This document shows, in pieces, positions 1 to 5,291 of a DNA stretch of 7,417 nucleotides. Within the stretch, counting starts at the first letter, position 1. Every line of letters starts with the position of its first letter. The DNA is taken from positions 1-7,417 of the forward strand of contig CAMLSI010000261.1 in the NCBI GenBank assembly GCA_946482585.1, written 5' to 3'. The notes beneath the pieces were generated by a model. It ran no database searches. It was given only the letters and a program-made list of their open reading frames with translations, and was not told where the DNA came from. Source of the stretch: an uncultured Lysobacteraceae bacterium. GTDB lineage: Bacteria; Pseudomonadota; Gammaproteobacteria; Xanthomonadales; Rhodanobacteraceae. The translations under genes and the position numbers were made by a program.

Positions 1-1439
1 TAAATCTCCGCCTGCACCAGCAACTGGCGTTGACGCCGCAACTGCAACAGGCCATCCGCCTGCTGCAGCTCAGTAGCGTCGAGCTGGAAATGGAGCTGCG
101 CGAAGCGCTCGAGTCCAATCCGTTGCTGGAACTTCCAGATGAACCCGGCGAGCCCGCGCCCGCCGAAACCGCGAACGGCGCGGAAGCGCCGCCGGCAGAA
201 TTCGAGACGCGCACCACGAGCAGCGAGACCGCGAGCTCGGAGAGCGAATCGCGAGACGCCGAGGAAGATCGCTTCGAGCCGCTCGACACGAGTTTCGACA
301 CGCCGACGCGCAACGCCGCCCCCGACGACGAGTTCGAAACGCAGGAACCCGAGCAGCAGGACCTGCGCGATCATTTGCTCTGGCAGCTCAATCTCACGCC
401 GATGTCGCCGCGCGACCGCGCCATCGCCGTCGCGGTCATCGAAGCCGTCGACGACGACGGCTACCTGCACGAACCCGTCGAAGCAATACAGCAGGGGCTC
501 GCGAGCCTCTACGACGTGGACGCCGACGAAATCGAGGCGGTGCGTCACCGCATCCAGCGTTTCGATCCGCTCGGCGTCGCGAGCCGCAATCTGCGCGAAT
601 GCCTGCTGGTGCAGCTCGACGCGTTCGACGCCGACGTGGAAGGCGCCGCCGTCGCGCGCGCGATCGTCGCGGAGCACCTCGAAGTGCTGGCCAAGAACGA
701 CCGCGCGCGGCTGAGCCGCAGCCTCAAGGTCGGCAGCGACCAGATCGACGTCGCCGTGCAACTGATCCGGGCGCTCGATCCCAAGCCCGGATCGAGCGTG
801 TCCAGCGCGGCACCGGAATACGTCGCACCCGATGCCTACGCGTTCCGCCATCACGGCCAGTGGCAGGTCAGCCTTGCGCCGGGCTGCCAGCCGCAGCTCG
901 CGATCAATCGCCACTACGAGTCGCTGATCGCGCGCGCGCAGCGCGACGACGCGTCTTATCTGCGCGGCCAGTTGCAGGAGGCGCGCTGGCTCATCAAGAG
1001 CCTCAAGACGCGCGCCGATACCATTCTCAAGGTCGCCCAGGCGATCGTGCGTGCGCAGAGCGCGTTCCTCGACTTCGGCCCCGAAGCGATGAAGCCGCTG
1101 GTGCTGAAAGACGTGGCCGAGGAGATCGGCATGCACGAATCGACGGTCTCGCGCGTGACCACGCGCAAGTTCCTGTACACGCCGCGCGGCACGTTCGAGT
1201 TCAAGCATTTCTTCTCGAGCGGCGTATCCACGGTCGACGGCGGCAGCGCCTCGGCCACCGCGATCCAGGCCATGATCCGCAAGCTGATCGATGCGGAACC
1301 GACCGGTAAACCACTCTCCGATCAAGGGCTTGCCGAGGAACTGAACCGCCGCGGCATCAACGTCGCGCGACGCACCGTCGCGAAATACCGCGAGGCGATG
1401 AACATTGCCGCGTCGAATGAACGCTGCCGCCTCAGCTGA
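1..1439 (+). CDS. rpoN: RNA polymerase sigma-54 factor RpoN, 5'-truncated by window edge
   Basis: Sigma-54 directs RNA polymerase to -24/-12 promoters and needs an AAA+ enhancer-binding activator to melt DNA. The frame is open to the left edge: bases 1-2 end a codon and 478 complete codons follow from base 3. The visible product begins NLRLHQQLALTPQLQQAIRLL, the Gln/Leu-rich activator-interacting region I, so only about five N-terminal residues are missing; the TTG at 30 lies inside this conserved stretch and is not the start. Region I is followed by an acidic, Ser/Glu-rich linker (residues about 44-119), the core-binding domain starting near DLRDHLLWQL (about 120), a helix-turn-helix (about 363-400, LKDVAEEIGMHESTVSRVT), and the invariant RpoN box ARRTVAKYRE (455-464, bases 1365-1394). 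The C-terminus is intact and no frameshift is seen. A 14-bp perfect palindrome (1429-1442) spans the stop codon. Identification is very secure. Confidence 0.97.
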   Translation, partial: NLRLHQQLALTPQLQQAIRLLQLSSVELEMELREALESNPLLELPDEPGEPAPAETANGAEAPPAEFETRTTSSETASSESESRDAEEDRFEPLDTSFDTPTRNAAPDDEFETQEPEQQDLRDHLLWQLNLTPMSPRDRAIAVAVIEAVDDDGYLHEPVEAIQQGLASLYDVDADEIEAVRHRIQRFDPLGVASRNLRECLLVQLDAFDADVEGAAVARAIVAEHLEVLAKNDRARLSRSLKVGSDQIDVAVQLIRALDPKPGSSVSSAAPEYVAPDAYAFRHHGQWQVSLAPGCQPQLAINRHYESLIARAQRDDASYLRGQLQEARWLIKSLKTRADTILKVAQAIVRAQSAFLDFGPEAMKPLVLKDVAEEIGMHESTVSRVTTRKFLYTPRGTFEFKHFFSSGVSTVDGGSASATAIQAMIRKLIDAEPTGKPLSDQGLAEELNRRGINVARRTVAKYREAMNIAASNERCRLS

Positions 1440-1573
1440 GGCTTGAAGCCGCCGCCGGGAACCCCTATCGCAGGAACAGGTCAACGCTAACGACATCATT
1501 TCGCACGAAGCCGAGTTCGCCTCGTGCCGACCGCGTTCCGCGTCAGGAGCGCTCTACCGTAAGGAGAAACACC

Positions 1574-1903
1574 ATGCAGATCAATGTCAGCGGCCCCAAG
1601 GTTGATGTGACGCCGGCCCTGCGCAGCTATGTCGAAAGCAAGTTCGAGCGCATCCTGCGCCATTTCGACCATCTCCACGACGTCGGCGTACAGCTGAGCG
1701 TGGAGAAGCTCGTGCACAAGGCGGACGCGACCCTGCATGCGGCTGCCGGCAAGATCATCCATGCCGAAGCGACCGCGGACGACATGTACGCGGCGATCGA
1801 TCTGCTCGCCGACAAGCTCGACGGCCAGATCCGCAAGCACAAGGAAAAGCTGACCGACCATCACAAGGGTGAGGCGCTCCGCGTCGCCGAACGCATGGTT
1901 TGA
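1574..1903 (+). CDS. hpf: Ribosome hibernation-promoting factor, short form (HPF/YhbH)
   Basis: A 109-residue protein of the HPF/YfiA family, which binds the 30S decoding region in stationary phase and promotes inactive 100S ribosome dimers. The fold signature is clear: an N-terminal strand [20 protein letters not shown], a helix containing [10 protein letters not shown], the HKADATLH strand and [24 protein letters not shown] near the C-terminus, closely paralleling E. coli HPF. It lacks the extra C-terminal dimerisation domain of long HPF, having only about 15 residues after the core. The ATG at 1574 is set by a strong TAAGGAG (1560-1566) seven bases upstream. The 134-nt gap after rpoN (1440-1573) shows no promoter I can defend. 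The position directly after rpoN is conserved in many proteobacteria. Confidence 0.95.
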   Translation: MQINVSGPKVDVTPALRSYVESKFERILRHFDHLHDVGVQLSVEKLVHKADATLHAAAGKIIHAEATADDMYAAIDLLADKLDGQIRKHKEKLTDHHKGEALRVAERMV

Positions 1904-1911
1904 CCTGCCGC

Positions 1912-1936
1912 GGGGCGCCGGCAGCGCCGGCGCCCC
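1912..1936 (+). terminator. Perfect GC-rich hairpin between hpf and ptsN (terminator or attenuator)
   Basis: Bases 1912-1922 pair perfectly with 1926-1936, giving an 11-bp all-G/C stem with a 3-nt loop (AGC), eight bases after the hpf stop. The bases that follow (TCTTCGCTCTCC) are only mildly pyrimidine-rich and have no true T tract. It may act as a weak or partial terminator, an mRNA 3'-end stabiliser for hpf, or an attenuator lowering read-through into ptsN. The hairpin is seen directly; its function is inferred. Confidence 0.5.
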
Positions 1937-2041
1937 TCTTCGCTCTCCGGACCGGCACGTCCGCCCCCTACGAATTTCTTCCGCACTGCGGCAAAACCCG
2001 CGCTATCATCCGCCCCTTTCGCGACTACCCCTTCGGGCGGC

Positions 2042-2494
2042 ATGCGCTTCAGCGATCTCCTGACTCCCGACAGCGTCGTCGCCGATCTGCACGTCCGCTC
2101 GCGCGGTGCGGTGCTCGAAGCGCTGGCGCAGCTCATGGCACCGCCGGACCAGGCATTGGCCGTGCTGGAGGCGTTGAGCGAACGGGAAAGTCTCGGCTCC
2201 ACGGCACTCGGCCAGGGTTTTGCGCTGCCGCACGGCCGCAGCGCCGTACTCGAACAGCCCCGCGCCGCGTTCGTGCGCCTCACACAGCCGGTCGTCTTCG
2301 GCGCGGCCGACAATCGGCCGGTCGACCTCTTCGCGGCCATCGTCACGCCCAGCCACTTCACGACGGAGCACCTGTCGCTGCTCGCCGACATCGCCACGCG
2401 CGCCTCCGATCCGGCGGCGCTCGCGCGCCTGCGCGCGGCGACCCGGGCCAGCGCGCTCTACGCCGAGCTGGCAGAATGGGGCCAGCCCGCTTGA
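2042..2494 (+). CDS. ptsN: Nitrogen-regulatory PTS protein EIIA-Ntr (PtsN)
   Basis: A 150-residue EIIA of the fructose/mannitol family, a soluble cytoplasmic regulator phosphorylated on histidine that controls potassium transport, sensor kinases and other targets in Proteobacteria. The phosphorylation site is His64 in [15 protein letters not shown], matching the family's GST-x-(I/L)-G-x-G-x-A-(I/L)-PH motif; the helical/sheet pattern and [14 protein letters not shown] near residue 102 are also typical. The length is that of a stand-alone EIIA-Ntr with no fused EIIB. The ATG at 2042 has only a weak GGGCGG (2035-2040) upstream. The 138-nt gap after hpf holds the hairpin at 1912-1936 and a TATCAT (2004-2009) that could be a -10 box, but no convincing -35. 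hprK begins 8 nt after the stop, implying co-transcription. Confidence 0.95.
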   Translation: MRFSDLLTPDSVVADLHVRSRGAVLEALAQLMAPPDQALAVLEALSERESLGSTALGQGFALPHGRSAVLEQPRAAFVRLTQPVVFGAADNRPVDLFAAIVTPSHFTTEHLSLLADIATRASDPAALARLRAATRASALYAELAEWGQPA

Positions 2495-2502
2495 ACGCCG
2501 CC

Positions 2503-3453
2503 ATGGATCGACTGACCGCCCGCCAGTTGTTCGACAGCCTCACCGATCGACTTTCGCTACGCTGGACGGCTGGCGCCCAGGGCAACGGCCGTACGCTCGA
2601 TCCCGGCGACCATCATGCGCGCCGCCCGTCGATGGTCGGCTATCTCAACGTGATCTACCCGAACAAAGTGCAGATCATCGGCACCGAGGAACTCAACTAC
2701 CTCGACGGCCTCGATTCGCGCCAGCGCTGGGAAACGGTGCAGAAGATCATCAACTACCGGCCGACCGCGCTGATCGTGACCAAGGATCAGGCCGTACCCA
2801 GCGACGTGCGCGAAGCCGCCGACGAATCGAATACGCCGCTGTGGTCGAGTCCCAAGCGCGGCCATGAAATCCTGACCTTCCTGCAGTATCACCTCGCCCG
2901 CCTGCTCGCACGCCGCGAGACCTTGCACGGCGTGTTCATGGAGGTCTATTCGATCGGCGTGCTGATCACCGGCGAATCGGGCTCGGGCAAGAGCGAGCTC
3001 GCGCTCGAACTGCTCACGCGCGGCCATCGCCTCGTCGCCGACGATGCGCCGGAATTCACCCAGATCGCGCCCGATGTCGTCGACGGCCGCTGCCCGGAGC
3101 TGCTGCAGGACCTGCTCGAAGTCCGCGGCCTCGGCGTGCTGAACGTACGCGAGATGTTCGGCCATACGGCCGTAAAGCCGTCCAAATACCTGCGTCTCGT
3201 CGTGCACCTGCGGCCGCTCAATCCGCTCGACGATATCGACGGCATGAAGCGTCTCACCGGCGACGTCGGCTACCGCGACATCCTCGACACGCGCATTCCG
3301 CAGATCGCGATTCCGGTCGCGCCCGGGCGCAATCTGGCCGTGCTCGTCGAAGCCGCCGTGCGCAGCCACATGCTCAAGAGCAAGGGCATCGATCCGGCGC
3401 AGACCTTCATCGACCGTCAGGCCCATCAGCTGCAGCGGCAGGCTCCGTGGTGA
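2503..3453 (+). CDS. hprK: HPr kinase/phosphorylase (HprK)
   Basis: A 316-residue bifunctional enzyme that phosphorylates HPr on Ser46 with ATP or PPi and removes the phosphate with Pi. An N-terminal domain (about 1-130) precedes the catalytic P-loop domain. Visible motifs are His142 in [11 protein letters not shown], the Walker A GESGSGKS (157-164), VADD (178-181) with the catalytic Asp pair, the HprK signature [15 protein letters not shown] (206-220), and PVAPGRN (271-277) in the C-terminal helix region. The substrate serine exists in the HPr encoded downstream (Ser46). The ATG at 2503 gives the usual family length and a typical N-terminus ([17 protein letters not shown]). The frame stays open far upstream (to 1900), but that stretch lies over ptsN and is a composition artefact; an in-frame ATG at 2476 inside ptsN is a less likely start. 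It sits 8 nt after ptsN. Confidence 0.96.
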   Translation: MDRLTARQLFDSLTDRLSLRWTAGAQGNGRTLDPGDHHARRPSMVGYLNVIYPNKVQIIGTEELNYLDGLDSRQRWETVQKIINYRPTALIVTKDQAVPSDVREAADESNTPLWSSPKRGHEILTFLQYHLARLLARRETLHGVFMEVYSIGVLITGESGSGKSELALELLTRGHRLVADDAPEFTQIAPDVVDGRCPELLQDLLEVRGLGVLNVREMFGHTAVKPSKYLRLVVHLRPLNPLDDIDGMKRLTGDVGYRDILDTRIPQIAIPVAPGRNLAVLVEAAVRSHMLKSKGIDPAQTFIDRQAHQLQRQAPW

Positions 3454-3455
3454 AC

Positions 3456-3461
3456 GCGGAG
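3456..3461 (+). promoter_or_regulatory. Shine-Dalgarno GCGGAG supporting the rapZ ATG start
   Basis: GCGGAG ends nine bases before the ATG at 3471, a good spacing. It favours this ATG over the two upstream in-frame GTG codons at 3447 and 3450, of which the second overlaps the hprK stop as GTGA and could allow translational coupling. Confidence 0.55.
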
Positions 3462-3470
3462 TCCGGCGAC

Positions 3471-4340
3471 ATGGTCGGCAACGGCGCCGACACCATCCAT
3501 CTCGTCGTGCTTTCGGGCCTGTCCGGCGCCGGCAAGACGGTCGCGCTGCGCACGCTGGAAGATTTCGATTTCTATTGCGTGGACAACCTGCCGGCGGCCC
3601 TGATGCCGTCGCTCGTGAGCGCCGTCAGCGGCGGGGGGCATCGCCGCATCGCCGTCGGCGTCGACGTGCGCAACCGCAGCGAAGACCTGAACCAGTTGCC
3701 GCAGGTCCTCGCCGAACTCGCACGGATCGGCGTCGACTACCAGCTGATCTTCCTCAACAGCCGCGACGACGTGCTGTCAAAGCGCTTCTCGGACACGCGC
3801 CGGCGCCACCCGCTGTCGGCCGACGGCCTGCCGCTGCACGACGCGATCGCGCTCGAGCGCAAGCTGCTGCGGCCGCTGTCGTCGATCGCCGACCGCGTCA
3901 TCGATTCCAGCGAGCTCAACGTCCACCAGTTGCGCCGGCTCATCGCCACCGAGCTCGGCATGAGCGGCGGGGAACTGTCGCTGCTGTTCGAATCCTTTGC
4001 CTACCGGCGCGGCCTGCCGATCGACGCCGACTTCGTGTTCGACGCGCGCGTGCTGCCGAATCCGCACTGGGATCCCGCGCTGCGGCCGCTGTCGGGCAAG
4101 GACGCCGCGATCCGGGAGTGGCTGCAGGAAAAGCCCGAAGTGCGGCGTTTCCTCGACCAGCTCACCGGCTTCCTCGACGAATGGCTGCCGCGTTTCGAAG
4201 CCGACAACCGTTCCTATGTGACCATCTGCATCGGCTGCAGCGGCGGGCGCCACCGCTCGGTCTACCTCGCCGAACGTCTGGCCGAGCATTTTCGCGGTTC
4301 CCGCGAGCAAGTTCTGACGTTCCACCGTGAACTCGAGTGA
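3471..4340 (+). CDS. rapZ: RNase adapter / nucleotide-binding protein RapZ (YvcJ/YhbJ family)
   Basis: RapZ in E. coli binds glucosamine-6-phosphate and delivers the sRNA GlmZ to RNase E, tuning GlmS synthesis; in other bacteria the family binds and hydrolyses nucleotides with less defined roles. The product is 289 residues from the ATG at 3471, close to the usual ~285. An N-terminal P-loop domain carries Walker A GLSGAGKT (16-23) and the family motif VDNLP (37-41). The C-terminal domain has FVFDARVLPNPHWDPALRPLSGKD and the conserved GCSGGRHRSV (255-264), followed by the helix YLAERLAEHF. GTG starts at 3447 or 3450 would add 7-8 residues and overlap the hprK stop. Clustering with hprK and ptsN is conserved. 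Whether a GlmZ-like RNA exists in this host cannot be told from here. Confidence 0.94.
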   Translation: MVGNGADTIHLVVLSGLSGAGKTVALRTLEDFDFYCVDNLPAALMPSLVSAVSGGGHRRIAVGVDVRNRSEDLNQLPQVLAELARIGVDYQLIFLNSRDDVLSKRFSDTRRRHPLSADGLPLHDAIALERKLLRPLSSIADRVIDSSELNVHQLRRLIATELGMSGGELSLLFESFAYRRGLPIDADFVFDARVLPNPHWDPALRPLSGKDAAIREWLQEKPEVRRFLDQLTGFLDEWLPRFEADNRSYVTICIGCSGGRHRSVYLAERLAEHFRGSREQVLTFHRELE

Positions 4341-4363
4341 ACAGCCCCCATTTTCCCGGCAGC

Positions 4364-4379
4364 GGGCAATATTCTTGCA
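4364..4379 (+). promoter_or_regulatory. Putative sigma-54 (-24/-12) promoter upstream of the EIIA-Man–ptsH genes
   Basis: The sequence GGGCAATATTCTTGCA matches the sigma-54 consensus TGGCACG-N4-TTGCW with exact spacing: GG at 4365-4366 and GC at 4377-4378, ten bases apart. The -24 box keeps GGCA but not the flanking T or the following CG; the -12 box TTGCA is perfect. The predicted transcription start is near 4390, giving a ~96-nt leader before the GTG at 4486. It begins 23 bases after the rapZ stop. Sigma-54 itself is encoded at the left end of the window, so this would link RpoN to PTS expression. A short CCCG/CGGG inverted repeat (4355-4358/4363-4366) overlaps the -24 box. No activator-binding site was identified. 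Confidence 0.45.
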
Positions 4380-4452
4380 AGCTGCCAATCGTCCGACCCA
4401 CTGCAGGCACCGTGATGGCCATTTTCCGTTCCGCTTCCGCACTTGATTGCGT

Positions 4453-4479
4453 CCCTGCCGGCGGCTGCCGCGCGGAGGG
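4453..4479 (+). promoter_or_regulatory. Leader hairpin covering the Shine-Dalgarno of the EIIA-Man gene
   Basis: Pairs 4453-4456 with 4476-4479, 4458-4460 with 4473-4475, and 4461-4464 with 4468-4471 form an 11-bp stem with two single-base G bulges (4457 and 4472) and a CTG loop. The right arm contains the entire GGAGGG ribosome-binding site (4474-4479), six bases from the GTG start. If formed, the structure would hide the site and limit initiation until opened by a factor or by translating ribosomes. High GC content makes chance hairpins common, so function is only inferred. Confidence 0.4.
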
Positions 4480-4485
4480 TCGGTC

Positions 4486-4878
4486 GTGAGCGTAGGCGTG
4501 CTGTTGCTGACCCACGAAGCCATGGGTGACGCGCTCGTTTCGGCGGCGCATCACGTGCTCGGACAATTTCCGCTGCCGCTCGAAGTCATGGAGGTCGGCG
4601 CCTGCGCCGACCCCGAGCGCGCGCTCGGCGACGCCTCGCAGCGCGCGCGCCACCTCGACCAGGGCGACGGCGTGCTGGTACTGTCGGACCTGTACGGTTC
4701 GACACCGTGCAATATCGCGCAGCGCCTGTCCGGGCTCGGCTTCCGCACGCACTGCGTGAGCGGGCTCAATCTGCCGATGTTGCTGCGCGTGCTCAACTAT
4801 CCGAATCAGGATCTCGACCAGCTGGCGCAGACCGCGGCCAGCGGCGGACGCGGCGGAATCTGTATCGACCATGCCTGA
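4486..4878 (+). CDS. manX: PTS EIIA component, mannose-family (EIIA-Man-like), stand-alone
   Basis: A 130-residue single-domain EIIA of the mannose/sorbose family, a cytoplasmic phosphocarrier that accepts phosphate from HPr. The N-terminal strand SVGVLLLTH ends in His10, the position of the phosphorylated histidine in E. coli EIIA-Man, and Asp68 in LVLSDLYGSTPCN matches the conserved aspartate near the active site. GLNLPMLLRVL (93-103) is the usual family motif. The start is GTG 4486, preceded by GGAGGG at 4474-4479; a TTG at 4447 would add 13 residues with no family counterpart. It has no EIIB domain and no EIIB, EIIC or EIID neighbour, so a regulatory role is likelier than sugar uptake. 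It overlaps ptsH by 8 nt. The symbol manX follows usage for this locus in related bacteria; the substrate is unknown. Confidence 0.9.
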   Translation: MSVGVLLLTHEAMGDALVSAAHHVLGQFPLPLEVMEVGACADPERALGDASQRARHLDQGDGVLVLSDLYGSTPCNIAQRLSGLGFRTHCVSGLNLPMLLRVLNYPNQDLDQLAQTAASGGRGGICIDHA

Positions 4879-5140
4879 ACGCGACATCGTCATCAGCAAC
4901 AAGCTCGGCCTGCATGCGCGAGCCTCGGCCAAGCTGGTGCAACTGCTGCAGAGCTATTCGTCCTCGGTCTGGCTGCGCTGCCGCGGACGCGAAATCAACG
5001 CCAAGAGCATCATGGGGGTAATGATGCTTGCGGCCGGCGTCGGCACGCCGGTCACGATCCGCGCCGAAGGGCCGGACGAGACTGCGGCGCTCGATGCCGT
5101 CGTCGACCTGTTTCAACGCAAATTCGACGAAGGCCAATAG
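4871..5140 (+). CDS. ptsH: Phosphocarrier protein HPr
   Basis: An 89-residue HPr that takes phosphate from EI and passes it to EIIA proteins. His15 in NKLGLHARASAKLV is the phosphorelay site and Ser46 in EINAKSIMGVMMLAA is the regulatory site for HPr kinase, so both inputs encoded in this cluster have their target residue. Length and the C-terminal helix (DETAALDAVVDLFQRKFDE) are standard. The ATG at 4871 lies inside the end of the EIIA gene (stop 4876-4878), an 8-nt overlap that suggests translational coupling; a modest GGCGGA stretch sits a little over ten bases upstream. No truncation or fusion is seen. Confidence 0.97.
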   Translation: MPERDIVISNKLGLHARASAKLVQLLQSYSSSVWLRCRGREINAKSIMGVMMLAAGVGTPVTIRAEGPDETAALDAVVDLFQRKFDEGQ

Positions 5141-5150
5141 CGTTTTCCCG

Positions 5151-5252
5151 CGGTCCGGACCGTCGGCGAAGCGGACGGGACTGCGGTAACGGCGACCGCC
5201 GCCGCGACACGTCGTGCCCGTACCACGCGCGTCCGGCGGAAGCGATCGCCGG
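5151..5252 (+). repeat. Inverted repeats in the ptsH–ptsI leader
   Basis: The 151-nt gap between ptsH and ptsI holds several short dyads. CGGTCCGGACCG (5151-5162) is a perfect 12-bp palindrome. Bases 5160-5164 pair with 5174-5178, extended by 5166-5167 with 5171-5172 across a G·G mismatch around a GAA loop. CCGGCG (5233-5238) pairs with CGCCGG (5247-5252) across an 8-nt loop. The first two overlap and could be alternative structures. They could be an operator, an mRNA processing or stability element, or GC-rich background. I find no clear promoter or additional gene in this gap. Confidence 0.3.
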
Positions 5253-5274
5253 TTCGACCGCCCCAACTCAATAC

Positions 5275-5279
5275 AAGGA
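5275..5279 (+). promoter_or_regulatory. Likely Shine-Dalgarno of ptsI
   Basis: AAGGA lies 12 bases before GTG 5292 and 18 before ATG 5298. The spacing is long for the first and too long for the second, which leans toward the GTG start although ATG remains possible; the two starts differ by only two residues. Confidence 0.4.
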
Positions 5280-5291
5280 CTTATTGATCCC

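Noticed and set aside
30..32. TTG as the rpoN start codon
   Set aside because: Conserved RpoN region I residues (LRLHQQLA) are encoded directly upstream in frame to the window edge, so the gene is truncated rather than starting here.
599..1309. Alternative 236-codon plus-strand frame inside rpoN (and others at 139-714, 3575-4330)
   Set aside because: Out-of-frame shadows of rpoN and rapZ with Arg/Ala/Pro-dominated translations and no independent signals.
1952..1967. CGGCACG at 1953-1959, a near-perfect sigma-54 -24 half-site upstream of ptsN
   Set aside because: At the required spacing the -12 position reads CCCC instead of TTGC, so the invariant GC is missing.
1900..2502. N-terminal extension of the hprK frame by about 200 codons
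   Set aside because: The stretch is Arg-rich, overlaps all of ptsN in another frame, and HprK from ATG 2503 already has normal length and N-terminus.
2557..3426. 289-codon minus-strand frame opposite hprK (and a similar 248-codon one at 3777-4523 opposite rapZ)
   Set aside because: Mirror frames of well-supported genes with no start signal or recognisable domain.
4375..4403. Sigma-70 promoter using TTGCAA (4375-4380) as -35
   Set aside because: No A/T-rich -10 hexamer lies 16-18 bases downstream; the same bases fit the sigma-54 -12 element much better.
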